From Candidatus Hinthialibacteria bacterium OLB16 (lineage in GTDB: Bacteria; Hinthialibacterota; Hinthialibacteria; OLB16): a stretch of DNA of 40,147 nucleotides. Location of the stretch: contig LMZT01000108.1 of assembly GCA_001567115.1 (NCBI GenBank), positions 1 to 40,147 on the forward strand. Direction: 5' to 3'. Position 1 is the stretch's first letter. Each line of letters begins with the position of its first letter. This document shows positions 25,426-34,321 of this stretch, one piece after another. Under the pieces are notes generated by a model. It was given only the letters and a program-made list of their open reading frames with translations. It ran no database searches and was not told where the DNA came from. Position numbers and translations under genes: made by a program.

Positions 25426-27163
25426 GCCAGAGGCTTTCTGTCTTCTTTTATATCCTGATTGTTCTCTTCCTGGTGGCATTTCTGGCCTATCCCCTGATGA
25501 AGATTCTTAAGGGAGGATTTGTAAATGAATCCGGCCACCTCACACTGGATTATGTTTTTGAAGTTTTTCGAAATCCGATTTATCTCGAAGGTCTCTGGAA
25601 TTCATTCACCCTGGCCGTGGCGGCCCTGCTGCTGGTCTCTGTGATTGCTCTGCCGATGGCGGTTTTGAATGCAGGTTATGTTTATCCCGGAAAGTCAATT
25701 TTTTCATCCCTGATTCTTGTTCCGATGATTCTCCCTCCATTTGTCGGGGCAATCGGGTTCCGCCAGTTCTGGGGTCAGGCGGGTGTTTTCAATTCGCTGC
25801 TTCTGGCTCTTGGGCTCCCGGACTGGATGGCGGTTGACTGGCTTGGGGTGAGCCGGTTCTGGGGGGTTGCTCTGGCGATGGCGCTGCACCTCTATCCGAT
25901 CCTTTATCTCAACACTGTTGCAGCATTGGCCAACCTGGATCCAGCCATGGAGGAGGCGGCCCGAAATCTTGGCGCAGGCAAATGGCTGCGCTTCCGCAAA
26001 GTCACATACCCGCTCATGCTGCCCGGGTTGTTTGCCGGTGGAACCATTGTCTTCATCTGGGCTTTTACCGAACTGGGAACTCCCCTGATGTTTGATTACA
26101 CACGTGTCACCAGTGTTCAGGTTTTCGAGGCCCTCAAAGAGATTGGGGATAATCCTTTGTCTTATGTTCTGGTGGTGCTGCTGCTGGCCTCCTCGGTGAT
26201 TTTGTATGGAGCCGGGCGTGCCGCGCTGAAATCCGGGGAACGTGCCATGGTGTCGCGTGGCGGAAGGGGCAGTACGGAAAAACAGCTGACAGGCTGGCGT
26301 TGCGGCCTGGCTCTTGTGTTCCTGCTGCTGGTGACCGGCGCAGCCATGCTGCCTCATATCGGGGTCGTCCTGGTCAGTTTCAGCCAGGACTGGTATGCCA
26401 CTGTCCTTCCGGAAAGGTGGACTCTGGGGCACTATCGGGATGCCCTTGAGCATTCATTCACAGTCCCCAGCATCGCCAACAGCTTGAGGTATGCCGGGAT
26501 TGCCTCGCTGGTGGATCTGGTGATTGGGGTCGCGGCGGCCTGGATTGTCGTCCGGACACGCCTGCCGGGAAGGGCAATTCTGGACTCGCTTCTGATGGCT
26601 CCTCTGGCCGTTCCAGGAATTGTCCTGGCATTTGGTTACCTCGCCATGACCCAGCCGGGAGAATGGTTCCAGTTTCTCGATCCATCGGTGGACCCGGCAC
26701 TCCTTCTGGTGATCGCCTATTCGATCCGCAGGCTGCCCTATGTGGTTCGTTCGGTGATCGCGGGGCTGGAGCAATCCAGCGAGTCGCTCGAGGAGGCGGG
26801 CAGGAACCTGGGGGCAGCTCCGATGCGGGTGCTACGGCGCATCACTCTGCCACTGGTGAGCGCCAATCTGGTGGCTGGAGCGATCCTGGCATTCTGCTTT
26901 GCCATGCTGGAGGTCAGTGACTCCCTGAGCTGGCGCAGAAGCAGATGGATTACCCGATTACCAAGGCAATATTTGAGTTATTCCAGTTGTTAGGAGAGGG
27001 GCGATCTCTGGCGGCAGCGCTGGGGGTGTGGTGCATGGCTTTTCTGGGGGTGGGGTTGATTGCTGGCTGGAAACCTGCTCGGCAAGCGCCTGGGGGCGTT
27101 GTTCCGTGTCTGAAGGGTAGTCTGAAGGGTATACAGCAGACAGGAAAACGACGAAACCCTTGA
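25422..27163 (+). CDS. ABC transporter permease, fused two-module FbpB type, frame disrupted near 26928
   Basis: About 580 residues when repaired. It contains two BPD-transp-1 permease modules in one chain, as in FbpB/ThiP proteins: each carries the cytoplasmic EAA loop, 'MEEAARNLGAGKWLRFRKVT' (~170-190) and 'LEEAGRNLGAAPMRVLRRIT' (~450-470). About 11-12 membrane segments are visible. As written the frame changes after EVSDSL at ~26925 and ends at 26993, while another frame supplies the expected tail LAQKQMDYPITKAIFELFQ to a stop at 27163. One missing base in CTGAGCTG (26926-26931) explains this. Unlike the other indels this one is not in a homopolymer. The operon then runs into a tRNA-Val with no ATP-binding protein gene, so the ATPase must be encoded elsewhere. 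Confidence 0.82.
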
Positions 27164-27188
27164 AGTTGGGCTTCGGGGACATTATATT
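27160..27188 (+). promoter_or_regulatory. promoter for tRNA-Val
   Basis: TTGAAG at 27160-27165, a 17-base spacer and TATATT at 27183-27188, twelve bases before the tRNA. The -35 overlaps the stop codon of the permease gene. Confidence 0.6.
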
Positions 27189-27199
27189 GGCTTCTGCGT

Positions 27200-27276
27200 G
27201 GGCGATTAGCTCAGCTGGTTAGAGCACCAGTATCACAAACTGGGGGTCGCAGGTTCGAGTCCCGCATCGCCCACCA
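27200..27276 (+). tRNA. tRNA-Val (CAC)
   Basis: Complete cloverleaf: acceptor GGGCGAT/ATCGCCC with all seven pairs, D-arm GCTC/GAGC, anticodon stem CCAGT/ACTGG with loop ATCACAA (anticodon CAC, valine), T-arm GCAGG-TTCGAGT-CCCGC (one mismatch-free wobble aside) and A73. The 3' CCA is encoded, unlike in the CAU tRNA of this window. Confidence 0.93.
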
Positions 27277-27644
27277 CACGCAAACCTGCAACACACCTTC
27301 GCCCCACGCGGCATTTGGCTTCAGGATTGGGAGTGAGAGGCGATCCTCGATTTTCACAGCCGCCATCCCTGGCCGAATGGCCCGATCCTGGCCTCACCCG
27401 CCTGACTCTGGGGCGGATTCGCTGTGTCTGTCCCCTCTTTTAAACATCCCTCCGGGGTTGAAAAACAGGTAATTTTTCACCGCCGACTCCCTATTCGCGT
27501 TTGTTTCGCCCGGGCTGTCTTCAACAATCCATTTTTTTTCTTGGCCGTAAACCTTTTTCACTCCAACTTACGGAATCGCTGATTGATTATGGGAGGATTA
27601 TGCCCTGTTGACGAATCGGGTGATATCCTCAAAATCCCTTCGAC
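27277..27644. other. intergenic region without a recognised gene
   Basis: About 370 bases between tRNA-Val and the sulfatase. A short GAGG-CGAT-CCTC stem followed by GATTTT could weakly end the tRNA transcript, and GAAAAA/TTTTTC near 27460 forms an A/T-rich inverted repeat. TTGACG near 27608 has no good -10 at the right distance. I see no protein gene or known RNA here. Confidence 0.4.
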
Positions 27645-29849
27645 ATGAAAAACCTGTTTTCAGTCCTGTTTGCCCTGATTCTCCTTTCCACCCGACCGGT
27701 CGAAGGGAGGACTTCTCACGACCGGAACCAACCCAATGTGGTGGTCATCATCGGGGATGATCATGCGGCCTATGCCATCGGAGCCTATGGAAACCCATTG
27801 GCTCGAACCCCCAATCTCGACCGGCTGGCCGGGCAGGGAGCGATTTTCAGCCAGGCCTACTGCAATTCCCCGGTTTGTACTCCCTCACGGCAATCCCTGT
27901 TAACCGGCATGCTCCCTCATACAGTCGGTGTGACCCAGCTGCCGACCGCTCTCTCGGACGACACTCAAACCCTGGCGGAATATCTGAAAGAATCGGATTA
28001 CGCCACAGCGGCAATCGGCAAGATGCACTTCAACAGCCCGCTGCATCATGGTTTCGATTATCGTGTGGATCTGGAAGAGCACCGCCAGTTCCTGAGTTCA
28101 CAACCCCGCAAACCGATTCCCTCTGGCATCGAAGTCCTGCCTGCCTGGAAGCCCTTTGTGGACCCGGCGCGAATCTGGCTGAATGGCTCCTGTCTTCCCT
28201 GTGGGGCTTATGATGCCGAGATGCCGGGCACCTGGTTCGCCGAACGCGCCGCTGATTATATCCGTGACCATGCTTCGACCCCTTTTCTGATGTTCATAGG
28301 CTTCACTGAACCCCACTCACCGTTTCATTTTCCGATCGAATATAACGGCCTGTTCGATCCAGGCAGTTTCATTCCCCCTGAAATCGGCCCGCAGGATGAT
28401 TCCCAGATTCCGGAGATTTTCAGGGACCTGACCGATATGGAGAAACGCAATATCACCGCTGCTTATTTCACCTCCGTGGCCTTTCTTGACAAGAATGTGG
28501 GGCGGGTGCTGGATGCGCTCCGTGAGAAGGGAATCGAAAAGAATACCATCGTGGTTTATCTTGGAGACAATGGTTATAACCTGGGACACCATGGCCGGTT
28601 TGAAAAACACTGTTTTTATGAACAGGCGGTCAGGATCCCGCTGCTGATCAATGACCCCTCCCTGGTGCCAGGCCATCGGAAGATCGATGCCATGGTGGAG
28701 TTGATTGATCTGTTTCCAACCATTACTGATCTGTGTGGTCTGCCAGCACCGCCCCAGGTTCAGGGGCACAGCCTGGTGCCACTCCTGAAAGGGGGTTCTG
28801 AGGGGGGACGGGAATTTATCTTCAGCGAGTATCTGGAAAATGAAGAAGCCATGATCAGGACCCGGCAGTTCAAATACATTTACACCACTGGGGCACGCAA
28901 TCGGGAGGATGGATACCGCACCGGCAGGCCCCTTCCTGGACGAACCAGGATTCTCTTCGATATTCACCAGGACCCGGGTGAAATGACGAATCTGGCTGAT
29001 AACCCCGAATATCAACAGGTTATCGCTGAGATGAAGGCCGAAATGCTGCAGCGCTTCGAGGAGACTTACCCGCTTCCCGCCGATAAAATTGCCTCCTCAA
29101 CCGATGTGGAAACCCGGCTCGACTGGTACCTCAAGCCGAGGGATAAAAAAATGCGCCAGCCCCGGCTGGCAGGAAATAATCACTATGGGGCTCCTGAAAG
29201 ATATCCGAAAGCGCAAAAGCCTGCTCTGGTTTTTTATTACAAAATTTTCCATTCCAGCGATTTCTTTTCCTTCCAGGGTGTGAAATACCCATACTTCTAC
29301 CATTGGTATAATCGGACCTGGAGCAATGAGCGGATTATCGAGATACCGATTGTCCGCAAGGTGCTGGCTGAATTTGAACAGCCCCGTGTGCTTGAGGTCG
29401 GCAATGTCCTTTCCCATTATTTTGGCCGAGACCACAGAGTTGTGGATAAATACGAGAAATCCACCGGAGTGGAAAATATCGATGTGGTCGATATTCAGTC
29501 CGGTGAACAGTTTGATGTGATTGCCTGCATTTCAACCCTCGAACATGTGGGCTGGGACGATCCTCCGCGTGATTCTCAAAAGCCGATTCGTGCCCTCGAA
29601 CACCTCAAAGGATTTCTTGCTCCGGGAGGAATCCTGATCGCCACGATCCCACTGGGGTATAATTCCGATATCGACCGGTTGCTGGAGCAGGGAGCACTGG
29701 CGTTTGACAGCATCGGGTACCTGAAGCGCCTGTCACTGGATAATCGCTGGGAGGAAACCTCCCTGGAGCAGGTGAAAGGCGCCTCCTATAATTCACCATA
29801 CCCGGCAGCCAATGCCCTCGCCATCGGAATTGTCAAAAGAAATAAATGA
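27645..29849 (+). CDS. secreted type I sulfatase (open frame runs on into a methyltransferase, probably artefact)
   Basis: Residues 1-22 form a signal peptide, then NVVVIIGDDH (metal-binding D38, D39), the formylglycine motif CTPSR at 78-82, IGKMHF with the catalytic Lys/His (126-128), TEPHSP and GDNG with D308-N309. This is a canonical arylsulfatase-type enzyme (CxPSR subclass), which needs formylglycine maturation and removes sulfate esters, probably from polysaccharides. As written the frame continues to 29849 through a methyltransferase, giving 734 residues. The likely true end is 29179: with one more A in the A7 run at 29145-29151 the protein reads ...RDKKNAPAPAGRK and stops at TAA, six bases before a methyltransferase ATG. 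That gives about 511 residues, normal for the family. No Shine-Dalgarno is obvious before 27645. Confidence 0.85.
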   Translation: MKNLFSVLFALILLSTRPVEGRTSHDRNQPNVVVIIGDDHAAYAIGAYGNPLARTPNLDRLAGQGAIFSQAYCNSPVCTPSRQSLLTGMLPHTVGVTQLPTALSDDTQTLAEYLKESDYATAAIGKMHFNSPLHHGFDYRVDLEEHRQFLSSQPRKPIPSGIEVLPAWKPFVDPARIWLNGSCLPCGAYDAEMPGTWFAERAADYIRDHASTPFLMFIGFTEPHSPFHFPIEYNGLFDPGSFIPPEIGPQDDSQIPEIFRDLTDMEKRNITAAYFTSVAFLDKNVGRVLDALREKGIEKNTIVVYLGDNGYNLGHHGRFEKHCFYEQAVRIPLLINDPSLVPGHRKIDAMVELIDLFPTITDLCGLPAPPQVQGHSLVPLLKGGSEGGREFIFSEYLENEEAMIRTRQFKYIYTTGARNREDGYRTGRPLPGRTRILFDIHQDPGEMTNLADNPEYQQVIAEMKAEMLQRFEETYPLPADKIASSTDVETRLDWYLKPRDKKMRQPRLAGNNHYGAPERYPKAQKPALVFYYKIFHSSDFFSFQGVKYPYFYHWYNRTWSNERIIEIPIVRKVLAEFEQPRVLEVGNVLSHYFGRDHRVVDKYEKSTGVENIDVVDIQSGEQFDVIACISTLEHVGWDDPPRDSQKPIRALEHLKGFLAPGGILIATIPLGYNSDIDRLLEQGALAFDSIGYLKRLSLDNRWEETSLEQVKGASYNSPYPAANALAIGIVKRNK
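29185..29849 (+). CDS. class I SAM-dependent methyltransferase, frame disrupted near 29246
   Basis: A reconstructed protein of about 221 residues. From ATG 29185, with AGGAAA about ten bases upstream, it reads MGLLKDIRKRKSLLWFFITK, which looks like a true N-terminus. The continuation, HSSDFFSFQGVKYPYFYHWY, lies in the frame that ends at 29849. One extra T in TTTT at 29245-29248 joins them as FITKFFHSSDF. The Rossmann motifs are RVLEVGNVLSHYFG (SAM-binding motif I), NIDVVDIQSGEQFDVIACIS (post-I/motif II) and FLAPGGILIATIPLGYN (motif III). Proteins with the YNRTWSNERIIEIPI segment are common in glycan and cell-envelope clusters; the substrate is unknown. It lies between the sulfatase and a radical SAM gene on the same strand. 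Confidence 0.65.
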
Positions 29850-29906
29850 TCTTAAACTCAACTTTGAAAGAGGAAGCTTGACTCTCGACTTCAAAGGGGT
29901 GACCTC

Positions 29907-31388
29907 ATGCGAATCGCTTTTATCCTGGACAACATCATTCTGGGTCAGGAACCATTAGGCGCCACAACAATCGGTGCTGTATTGAAACAGCATGGCCATA
30001 CTGTGGACTATTTCGATATTCCACGGGATCGGATTTACTGGACAACCGATGCAGTGGTTGAATTCAAGCCGGATCTGATCGGCTATTCCATTTCGACCGG
30101 CCTGCACAATCGTTATATGGCCTACAACCGCCTCCTCAAGCAGAGGATGCCGGATTTTCTGACCATTGTTGGCGGACCTCATCCCTCCTATTTCCCGGAT
30201 TTTATCCACACCGATACCATCGATTTTCTGTGTGTCGGTGAGGGGGAATGGCCCATGCTCGAGCTGGTCGAGGCTCTGGAAGCCGGAAAGCCGGTGGCCG
30301 ATGTCGCTGGTCTGCATATCAAGATGCCGGATGGTTCGATTCGCAAAAACCCGCCACGAGCCTATGAGCAGAACCTCGATGCGCTTCCATTTCCGGATCA
30401 CAGCTTCATGCTCAAATTCCCTCATTTAAGAGACAACCCGATTGCCTATCTGATGGCGGGAAGGGGCTGCCCGTACAACTGCACCTTCTGTTTCAACCAT
30501 GTGGCGCTCGACCTGCAGGAGGGGCGTTATACACGTTATCGTTCACCCGAAAATGTCATCGCGGAGTGCATGGAGCTGCGTGACAAATATGGCAAGCGTT
30601 ACATGGCTTTCCAGGATGATACCTTTTCACTGAATTTCCGTTACCTGGAAAAGCTGCTGCCACTCTATGCAGAAAAGATCGGCTTGCCTTACCTGGCCCA
30701 CCTTCGTGCAGATAACCTCACCGAGAGAATGGCGGACCTGCTGGCGGAAACCGGATGCAAGCGTGCCGTTATCGGATTCGAGAATGGGGATTTCGAGATC
30801 CGCCACAAAATACTCGACAAGAAAATCACAGATGAAGAATTCCTTGCCAGCTCCCAGCTGCTGCATGATCGGGGGATTGAGCTGCTGACACAGAACATGT
30901 TCGGAGTCCCCGGCGAGACAGTTGAATCGGCCTTGGCGACGATTGAATTGAATATCCGCTGCAAGGCCGATGTCATGGTGATCCATTTCTTCCAGCCTTA
31001 CCCGGGAACCGATCTTGCCATCATGGCCTCCGAGATGGGCCTGTGGGAGGGAACTGTGGATGACATACCTGAGTGTAATCACTGGTTTGTCGTGCTGGAC
31101 CTGAAGGACAAGGAGTTAATCGACCTGATCGGCAAACTTTCCTATTTCCTGCTGGATTACCCCAAGGTTTTTCGGATCCTCAAGCCTCTCGCGGAAAATA
31201 AAGCGACCCGGAAGCTGGCCTTCCCCCTCTTGAAACTCTGCCGCTGGTTCGATATGAAAACCATATACAGCAAACGGAGAGGCCCTGGATGCCGCTGGCA
31301 TCCCCCCAAAGCGGTTTTTGCCGCCCCTGAGGCGACCTCAACCGGTGCGGCCCGGGCATTGGGGCCTGTTTATTGCCCAACCGCTTAA
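29907..31388 (+). CDS. B12-binding-domain radical SAM protein
   Basis: A 493-residue cytoplasmic enzyme. Residues 1-~140 form a cobalamin-binding-like domain (IGAVLKQHGHTVDYFDI, LIGYSISTG, FLTIVGGPHPSY, DFLCVGEGEWPMLELVEAL). Residues ~178-400 form the radical SAM barrel with the cluster motif CPYNCTFC (C188, C192, C195), FQDDTFSLN, GFENGDFEIRHKILDKKI and the NMFGVPGET block. This architecture is used for methyl transfer or other radical chemistry in lipid, cofactor and natural-product pathways; the exact reaction cannot be read from sequence. GGGGTGA lies a few bases before the ATG. The last ~35 residues (from KRRGPGCRW) are Gly/Ala/Pro-rich and unlike the rest, possibly from another indel. 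The lipA gene follows 17 bases after the stop. Confidence 0.8.
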   Translation: MRIAFILDNIILGQEPLGATTIGAVLKQHGHTVDYFDIPRDRIYWTTDAVVEFKPDLIGYSISTGLHNRYMAYNRLLKQRMPDFLTIVGGPHPSYFPDFIHTDTIDFLCVGEGEWPMLELVEALEAGKPVADVAGLHIKMPDGSIRKNPPRAYEQNLDALPFPDHSFMLKFPHLRDNPIAYLMAGRGCPYNCTFCFNHVALDLQEGRYTRYRSPENVIAECMELRDKYGKRYMAFQDDTFSLNFRYLEKLLPLYAEKIGLPYLAHLRADNLTERMADLLAETGCKRAVIGFENGDFEIRHKILDKKITDEEFLASSQLLHDRGIELLTQNMFGVPGETVESALATIELNIRCKADVMVIHFFQPYPGTDLAIMASEMGLWEGTVDDIPECNHWFVVLDLKDKELIDLIGKLSYFLLDYPKVFRILKPLAENKATRKLAFPLLKLCRWFDMKTIYSKRRGPGCRWHPPKAVFAAPEATSTGAARALGPVYCPTA

Positions 31389-31405
31389 AGGACATCAGGC
31401 ACAGG

Positions 31406-32272
31406 ATGGATATCACTCTTCCGCGGAAACAGAGAGTTCCTCTTCCGCGCTGGTTGAAAAAGGAACTGCCTTCCTCTCCGGAATATTTCCGGACACGGAC
31501 CCTGCTCAAGGAGCTGGGCCTCCAGACCATCTGTGAGGAGGCGCGCTGCCCCAATCAGGGGGAATGCTGGTCGAAGAATCATGCCACAGTCATGATTCTG
31601 GGGCCGAACTGCACCCGCACCTGTGGATTCTGCTCTGTTCCGAAGGGGCCAACCACTCGTGTTGATCCTGAGGAACCGTTGCGCCTCGCTGAAGCGATCC
31701 AGCAGCTCGGGCTGAAATATGTGGTCATCACCAGCGTCAATCGCGATGATCTCCCGGATGGGGGCGCAGCTCAGTTCGCGGCCTGTATCGCCAGCCTGCG
31801 GGTACGCCTCCCGGAAACCAAAGTCGAAATCCTGACTCCCGATTTTCAATTTTCACTGGAACGTTCCATCGAGGCTTTCCAGGACCACCTCCCGGATGTC
31901 TGGGCGCATAACATCGAGACTGTGGACCGGCTCTCACGGAAAGCGCGTGTGAAAGGCAGCCATAAAGCTACTTTAATGTGCCTCAAAGCGATCAAGGAAC
32001 GTTACCCCCAGGTTCCAACCAAATCGGGGATCATGCTGGGCATGGGTGAACAGGAAGGAGAAGTCGAGGAGACCCTGACCCGGCTGCGATCGGTTGGTGT
32101 GAGCCACATCACAGTCGGCCAATACCTGCGTCCGACTCCACACCACATGCCGGTCAAAGAATTTATCCCACCCGAGCGCTTTGAAGCCTGGCGCCAGCGT
32201 TGTGCCGAGCTGGGTTACACTGCAATCGAGTGCCACCCGTATGCGCGCAGCAGTTATATTTCCTCTTCGTAA
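31406..32272 (+). CDS. lipA: lipoyl synthase
   Basis: A 288-residue radical SAM enzyme that inserts two sulfurs into protein-bound octanoyl groups, completing the lipoyl cofactor. The auxiliary cluster motif C-x4-C-x5-C is at C43, C48, C54 (ICEEARCPNQGECW), and the SAM-cluster motif CTRTCGFC has C69, C73, C76. Also diagnostic are VVITSVNRDDLPDGGA, HNIETVDRL, KSGIMLGMGE, QYLRPTPHHMPV and the C-terminal ARSSY with its conserved serine. The frame extends upstream to a TTG at 31373 that overlaps the radical SAM gene; the ATG at 31406 fits the family length better. No lipB or lplA is in the window, but a free-standing lipoyl domain lies 840 bases downstream, beyond nrdR. Confidence 0.95.
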   Translation: MDITLPRKQRVPLPRWLKKELPSSPEYFRTRTLLKELGLQTICEEARCPNQGECWSKNHATVMILGPNCTRTCGFCSVPKGPTTRVDPEEPLRLAEAIQQLGLKYVVITSVNRDDLPDGGAAQFAACIASLRVRLPETKVEILTPDFQFSLERSIEAFQDHLPDVWAHNIETVDRLSRKARVKGSHKATLMCLKAIKERYPQVPTKSGIMLGMGEQEGEVEETLTRLRSVGVSHITVGQYLRPTPHHMPVKEFIPPERFEAWRQRCAELGYTAIECHPYARSSYISSS

Positions 32273-32398
32273 AGCCTGCTTGTTCCCGCTCAGTTTGCAG
32301 TCCTGATATACGGTGCAGTTCGGCCTGGAATGGGGAACCCTCTGTCTGATTTGGGGGGGAAACTCCTGGAGGCAAAGAATGCCATCCCGAAACCCTCA

Positions 32399-32914
32399 TC
32401 ACTTCGCCATCCACTTGATGATTTTCTTCCGCGATGGATTCTTATGTTTTGACTTGTCTCGGGACTGGTCCATCAGGCTGGAGAGTTCAGCCAGAAATTC
32501 GGTTACATCTTTAAAGGAGCGATACACAGAGGCGAAACGGACATAAGCCACCTGATCCAGCTCGCGAAGGTGTTCCATGACCATCTCCCCGACAACACTG
32601 CTTTCAACCTCTTTCTCCATCTGGCTGAAAATCGACTGTTCCACCTGGCTGGTCAGGTCCTGGATCTGATCCTCACTGATCGGGCGTTTCTGGCAGGCGA
32701 TCCGAATTCCGGCGACGACCTTATCGCGATGGTATGGCTCCCTGCGTCCGTCTTTCTTGATGATCATGAGCGGGATATCGTCCACATGCTCAAAGGTGGT
32801 AAAACGGCGGTGGCATTCCAGGCATTCACGCCTGCGGCGGATCGAGGCGCCCCCCGACATGGTCCGCGAATCGACCACATGATCATTATCTGCTGCACAA
32901 TAGGGACAACGCAC
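32399..32914 (-). CDS. nrdR: transcriptional repressor NrdR
   Basis: A 171-residue protein with the NrdR layout: an N-terminal zinc ribbon with C3, C6, C31 and C34 (MRCPYCAADN ... RRRECLECHRRFTTFE) and then an ATP-cone domain (~49-139; VIKKDGRREPYHRDKVVAGI-like). NrdR senses ATP/dATP and represses ribonucleotide reductase genes. The tail of about 20 residues is very basic. The start is GTG at 32914 with AGGAGGGG about eight bases upstream. It is convergent with lipA and divergent from the lipoyl-domain gene. No nrd gene lies in the window. Confidence 0.95.
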   Translation of the reverse strand: MRCPYCAADNDHVVDSRTMSGGASIRRRRECLECHRRFTTFEHVDDIPLMIIKKDGRREPYHRDKVVAGIRIACQKRPISEDQIQDLTSQVEQSIFSQMEKEVESSVVGEMVMEHLRELDQVAYVRFASVYRSFKDVTEFLAELSSLMDQSRDKSKHKNPSRKKIIKWMAK

Positions 32915-32933
32915 CGGAAATCCCCTCCTTCCA

Positions 32934-32960
32934 TACCAGAAGTCTGAATCTACCAGAAGT
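32934..32960 (-). repeat. direct repeat of a 10-base word upstream of nrdR
   Basis: TACCAGAAGT occurs at 32934-32943 and again at 32951-32960, 17 bases apart, just upstream of the nrdR start. It could be an operator; it does not resemble the known NrdR box. The rest of the divergent gap to 33023 holds nothing else I recognise. Confidence 0.35.
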
Positions 32961-33023
32961 GCACAATAAAAGCATCTTCGACCGTATTTGGCAGATATCG
33001 GATAGGCCGGTTCACTCCCTTTG

Positions 33024-33053
33024 TTGACGCCAGAGGGGGAAATCTCCTATATT
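33024..33053 (+). promoter_or_regulatory. promoter for the lipoyl-domain/PfkB genes
   Basis: TTGACG at 33024-33029, an 18-base spacer and TATATT at 33048-33053. The leader would be about 50 bases. Confidence 0.55.
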
Positions 33054-33112
33054 CGCCTATCTCGCTGTTATGTGCGAAAGACTGACCTCAGAAAATAAGG
33101 AGAATGGCGGAT

Positions 33113-33358
33113 ATGCCCATTCAAGTCAAATTACCCGAACTCGGAGCTGAAGCCGGTGATGAGGCCACGGTGTCTTACTGGATTGCCCAGGAAGGTGATC
33201 AGGTCGGCGAAGGCGATGATCTGGTCGAAATGCTGACAGACAAGGCCAATTTCAATGTTCCAGCCCCCTGTTCCGGCAAGATCATCAAGCTCTTTGTGGC
33301 TGAAAATGAGGTGGTGAAAGTCGGCGATCTGCTTTGCGAGATTGAGCCTTCCTCATGA
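33113..33358 (+). CDS. free-standing lipoyl-domain protein
   Basis: An 81-residue protein made of a single E2-type lipoyl domain: KLPELGAEAGDEATVSYWIA, then LVEMLTDKANFNVPAPCSGK with the modifiable Lys (K44) in the TDKA turn, and VVKVGDLLCEIE at the end. In this family the lysine carries lipoate (or biotin) and the domain normally sits at the N-terminus of a 2-oxoacid dehydrogenase E2; here no catalytic or E3-binding domain follows. The ATG at 33113 is chosen over 33104 because AAGGAGA lies ten bases before the former but only one before the latter. Its stop overlaps the start of the PfkB gene (ATGA). lipA, nearby, could provide the cofactor. Confidence 0.8.
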   Translation: MPIQVKLPELGAEAGDEATVSYWIAQEGDQVGEGDDLVEMLTDKANFNVPAPCSGKIIKLFVAENEVVKVGDLLCEIEPSS

Positions 33359-34269
33359 TTGTTGTGGTCGGTTCGATCGCCCTGGATTCGATCGAAACGC
33401 CCACGGACAAAGCGGAAGAGGTCCTTGGGGGGAGTGCCACCTTTATCTGTGCGAGCGCTTCACGCCTTGCCCCCACTGCAGTTATCGGGATTGTGGGCGA
33501 TGATTTTCCCAATCCCTACCGGGAACTCTTCCAGAAGTGGTGTTTCGATGTCTCCGGCCTGGCTGTTTCTCCTGGCAGGACTTTCCGCTGGGGTTGCCGT
33601 TACCACCCCGACATGATTCACAGGGATACTCTCTTCACCGAGCTGGGGGTTTTTGAAACCTTTTCTCCACTGGTTCCCGCGCACCTGAGAGGATGCCCTT
33701 ATGTCGGCCTCGGGAATATCCATCCTCTCCAGCAGATGCAGGTCCTCGATCAGATGGATCATCCCGAATGGGTTGTCGCCGATACGATGAAGTTGTGGAT
33801 TGACATTGCCCGTGAAGACCTCGATCGGCTGATCGGGAGAGTGAACGCGCTGGTCATCAATGATGAAGAGGCGCGCCAGCTGACCGGCTGCATCAGCCTG
33901 GCCGCTGCCGCAGAGCATCTTCTGGCAATGGGGCCTGCTGCCATCATCATCAAGCGCGGGGAGCATGGGGCCTCGCTTCACACACGTGACGGCCAATTCT
34001 ATTCACCGGCTTTTCCGCTGGCATCGGTCAAGGATACCACCGGGGCCGGCGACACATTCCTTGGCGGACTGGTCGGCTGGATTGCGCATCAGAAAAACTG
34101 TGATGTGGAAACCATCAAGCAGGGAATCAGCATCGGTTCCTGCCTGGCTTCCTTCACAGTTGAATCCTCGGGTGTCACACGGCTCGATTCCATTTCCCGG
34201 CAGGAAATTCAGGCACGCCTCGACGGCCTGGAGAACCTGGTTCGTGTTCAACCTTTCGTGATTGACTGA
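33355..34269 (+). CDS. PfkB/ribokinase family carbohydrate kinase
   Basis: A 304-residue cytoplasmic sugar or nucleoside kinase. The N-terminal MIVVVGSIALDSIETP with LGGSATF (substrate-binding GG pair), NDEEARQLTG, and the C-terminal signature DTTGAGDTF at 227-235 with the catalytic Asp (D233) place it in the PfkB family. The substrate cannot be told; the short lid and the text GRTFRWGCRYH are reminiscent of subfamily members of unknown specificity in deep-branching bacteria. It is translationally coupled to the lipoyl-domain gene and followed 52 bases later by homoserine dehydrogenase. Confidence 0.88.
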   Translation: MIVVVGSIALDSIETPTDKAEEVLGGSATFICASASRLAPTAVIGIVGDDFPNPYRELFQKWCFDVSGLAVSPGRTFRWGCRYHPDMIHRDTLFTELGVFETFSPLVPAHLRGCPYVGLGNIHPLQQMQVLDQMDHPEWVVADTMKLWIDIAREDLDRLIGRVNALVINDEEARQLTGCISLAAAAEHLLAMGPAAIIIKRGEHGASLHTRDGQFYSPAFPLASVKDTTGAGDTFLGGLVGWIAHQKNCDVETIKQGISIGSCLASFTVESSGVTRLDSISRQEIQARLDGLENLVRVQPFVID

Positions 34270-34321
34270 TCCTCGAGAGGCAGGGATTCCAATCCGCGAT
34301 CATTTTTAAGGACAGATTTTT

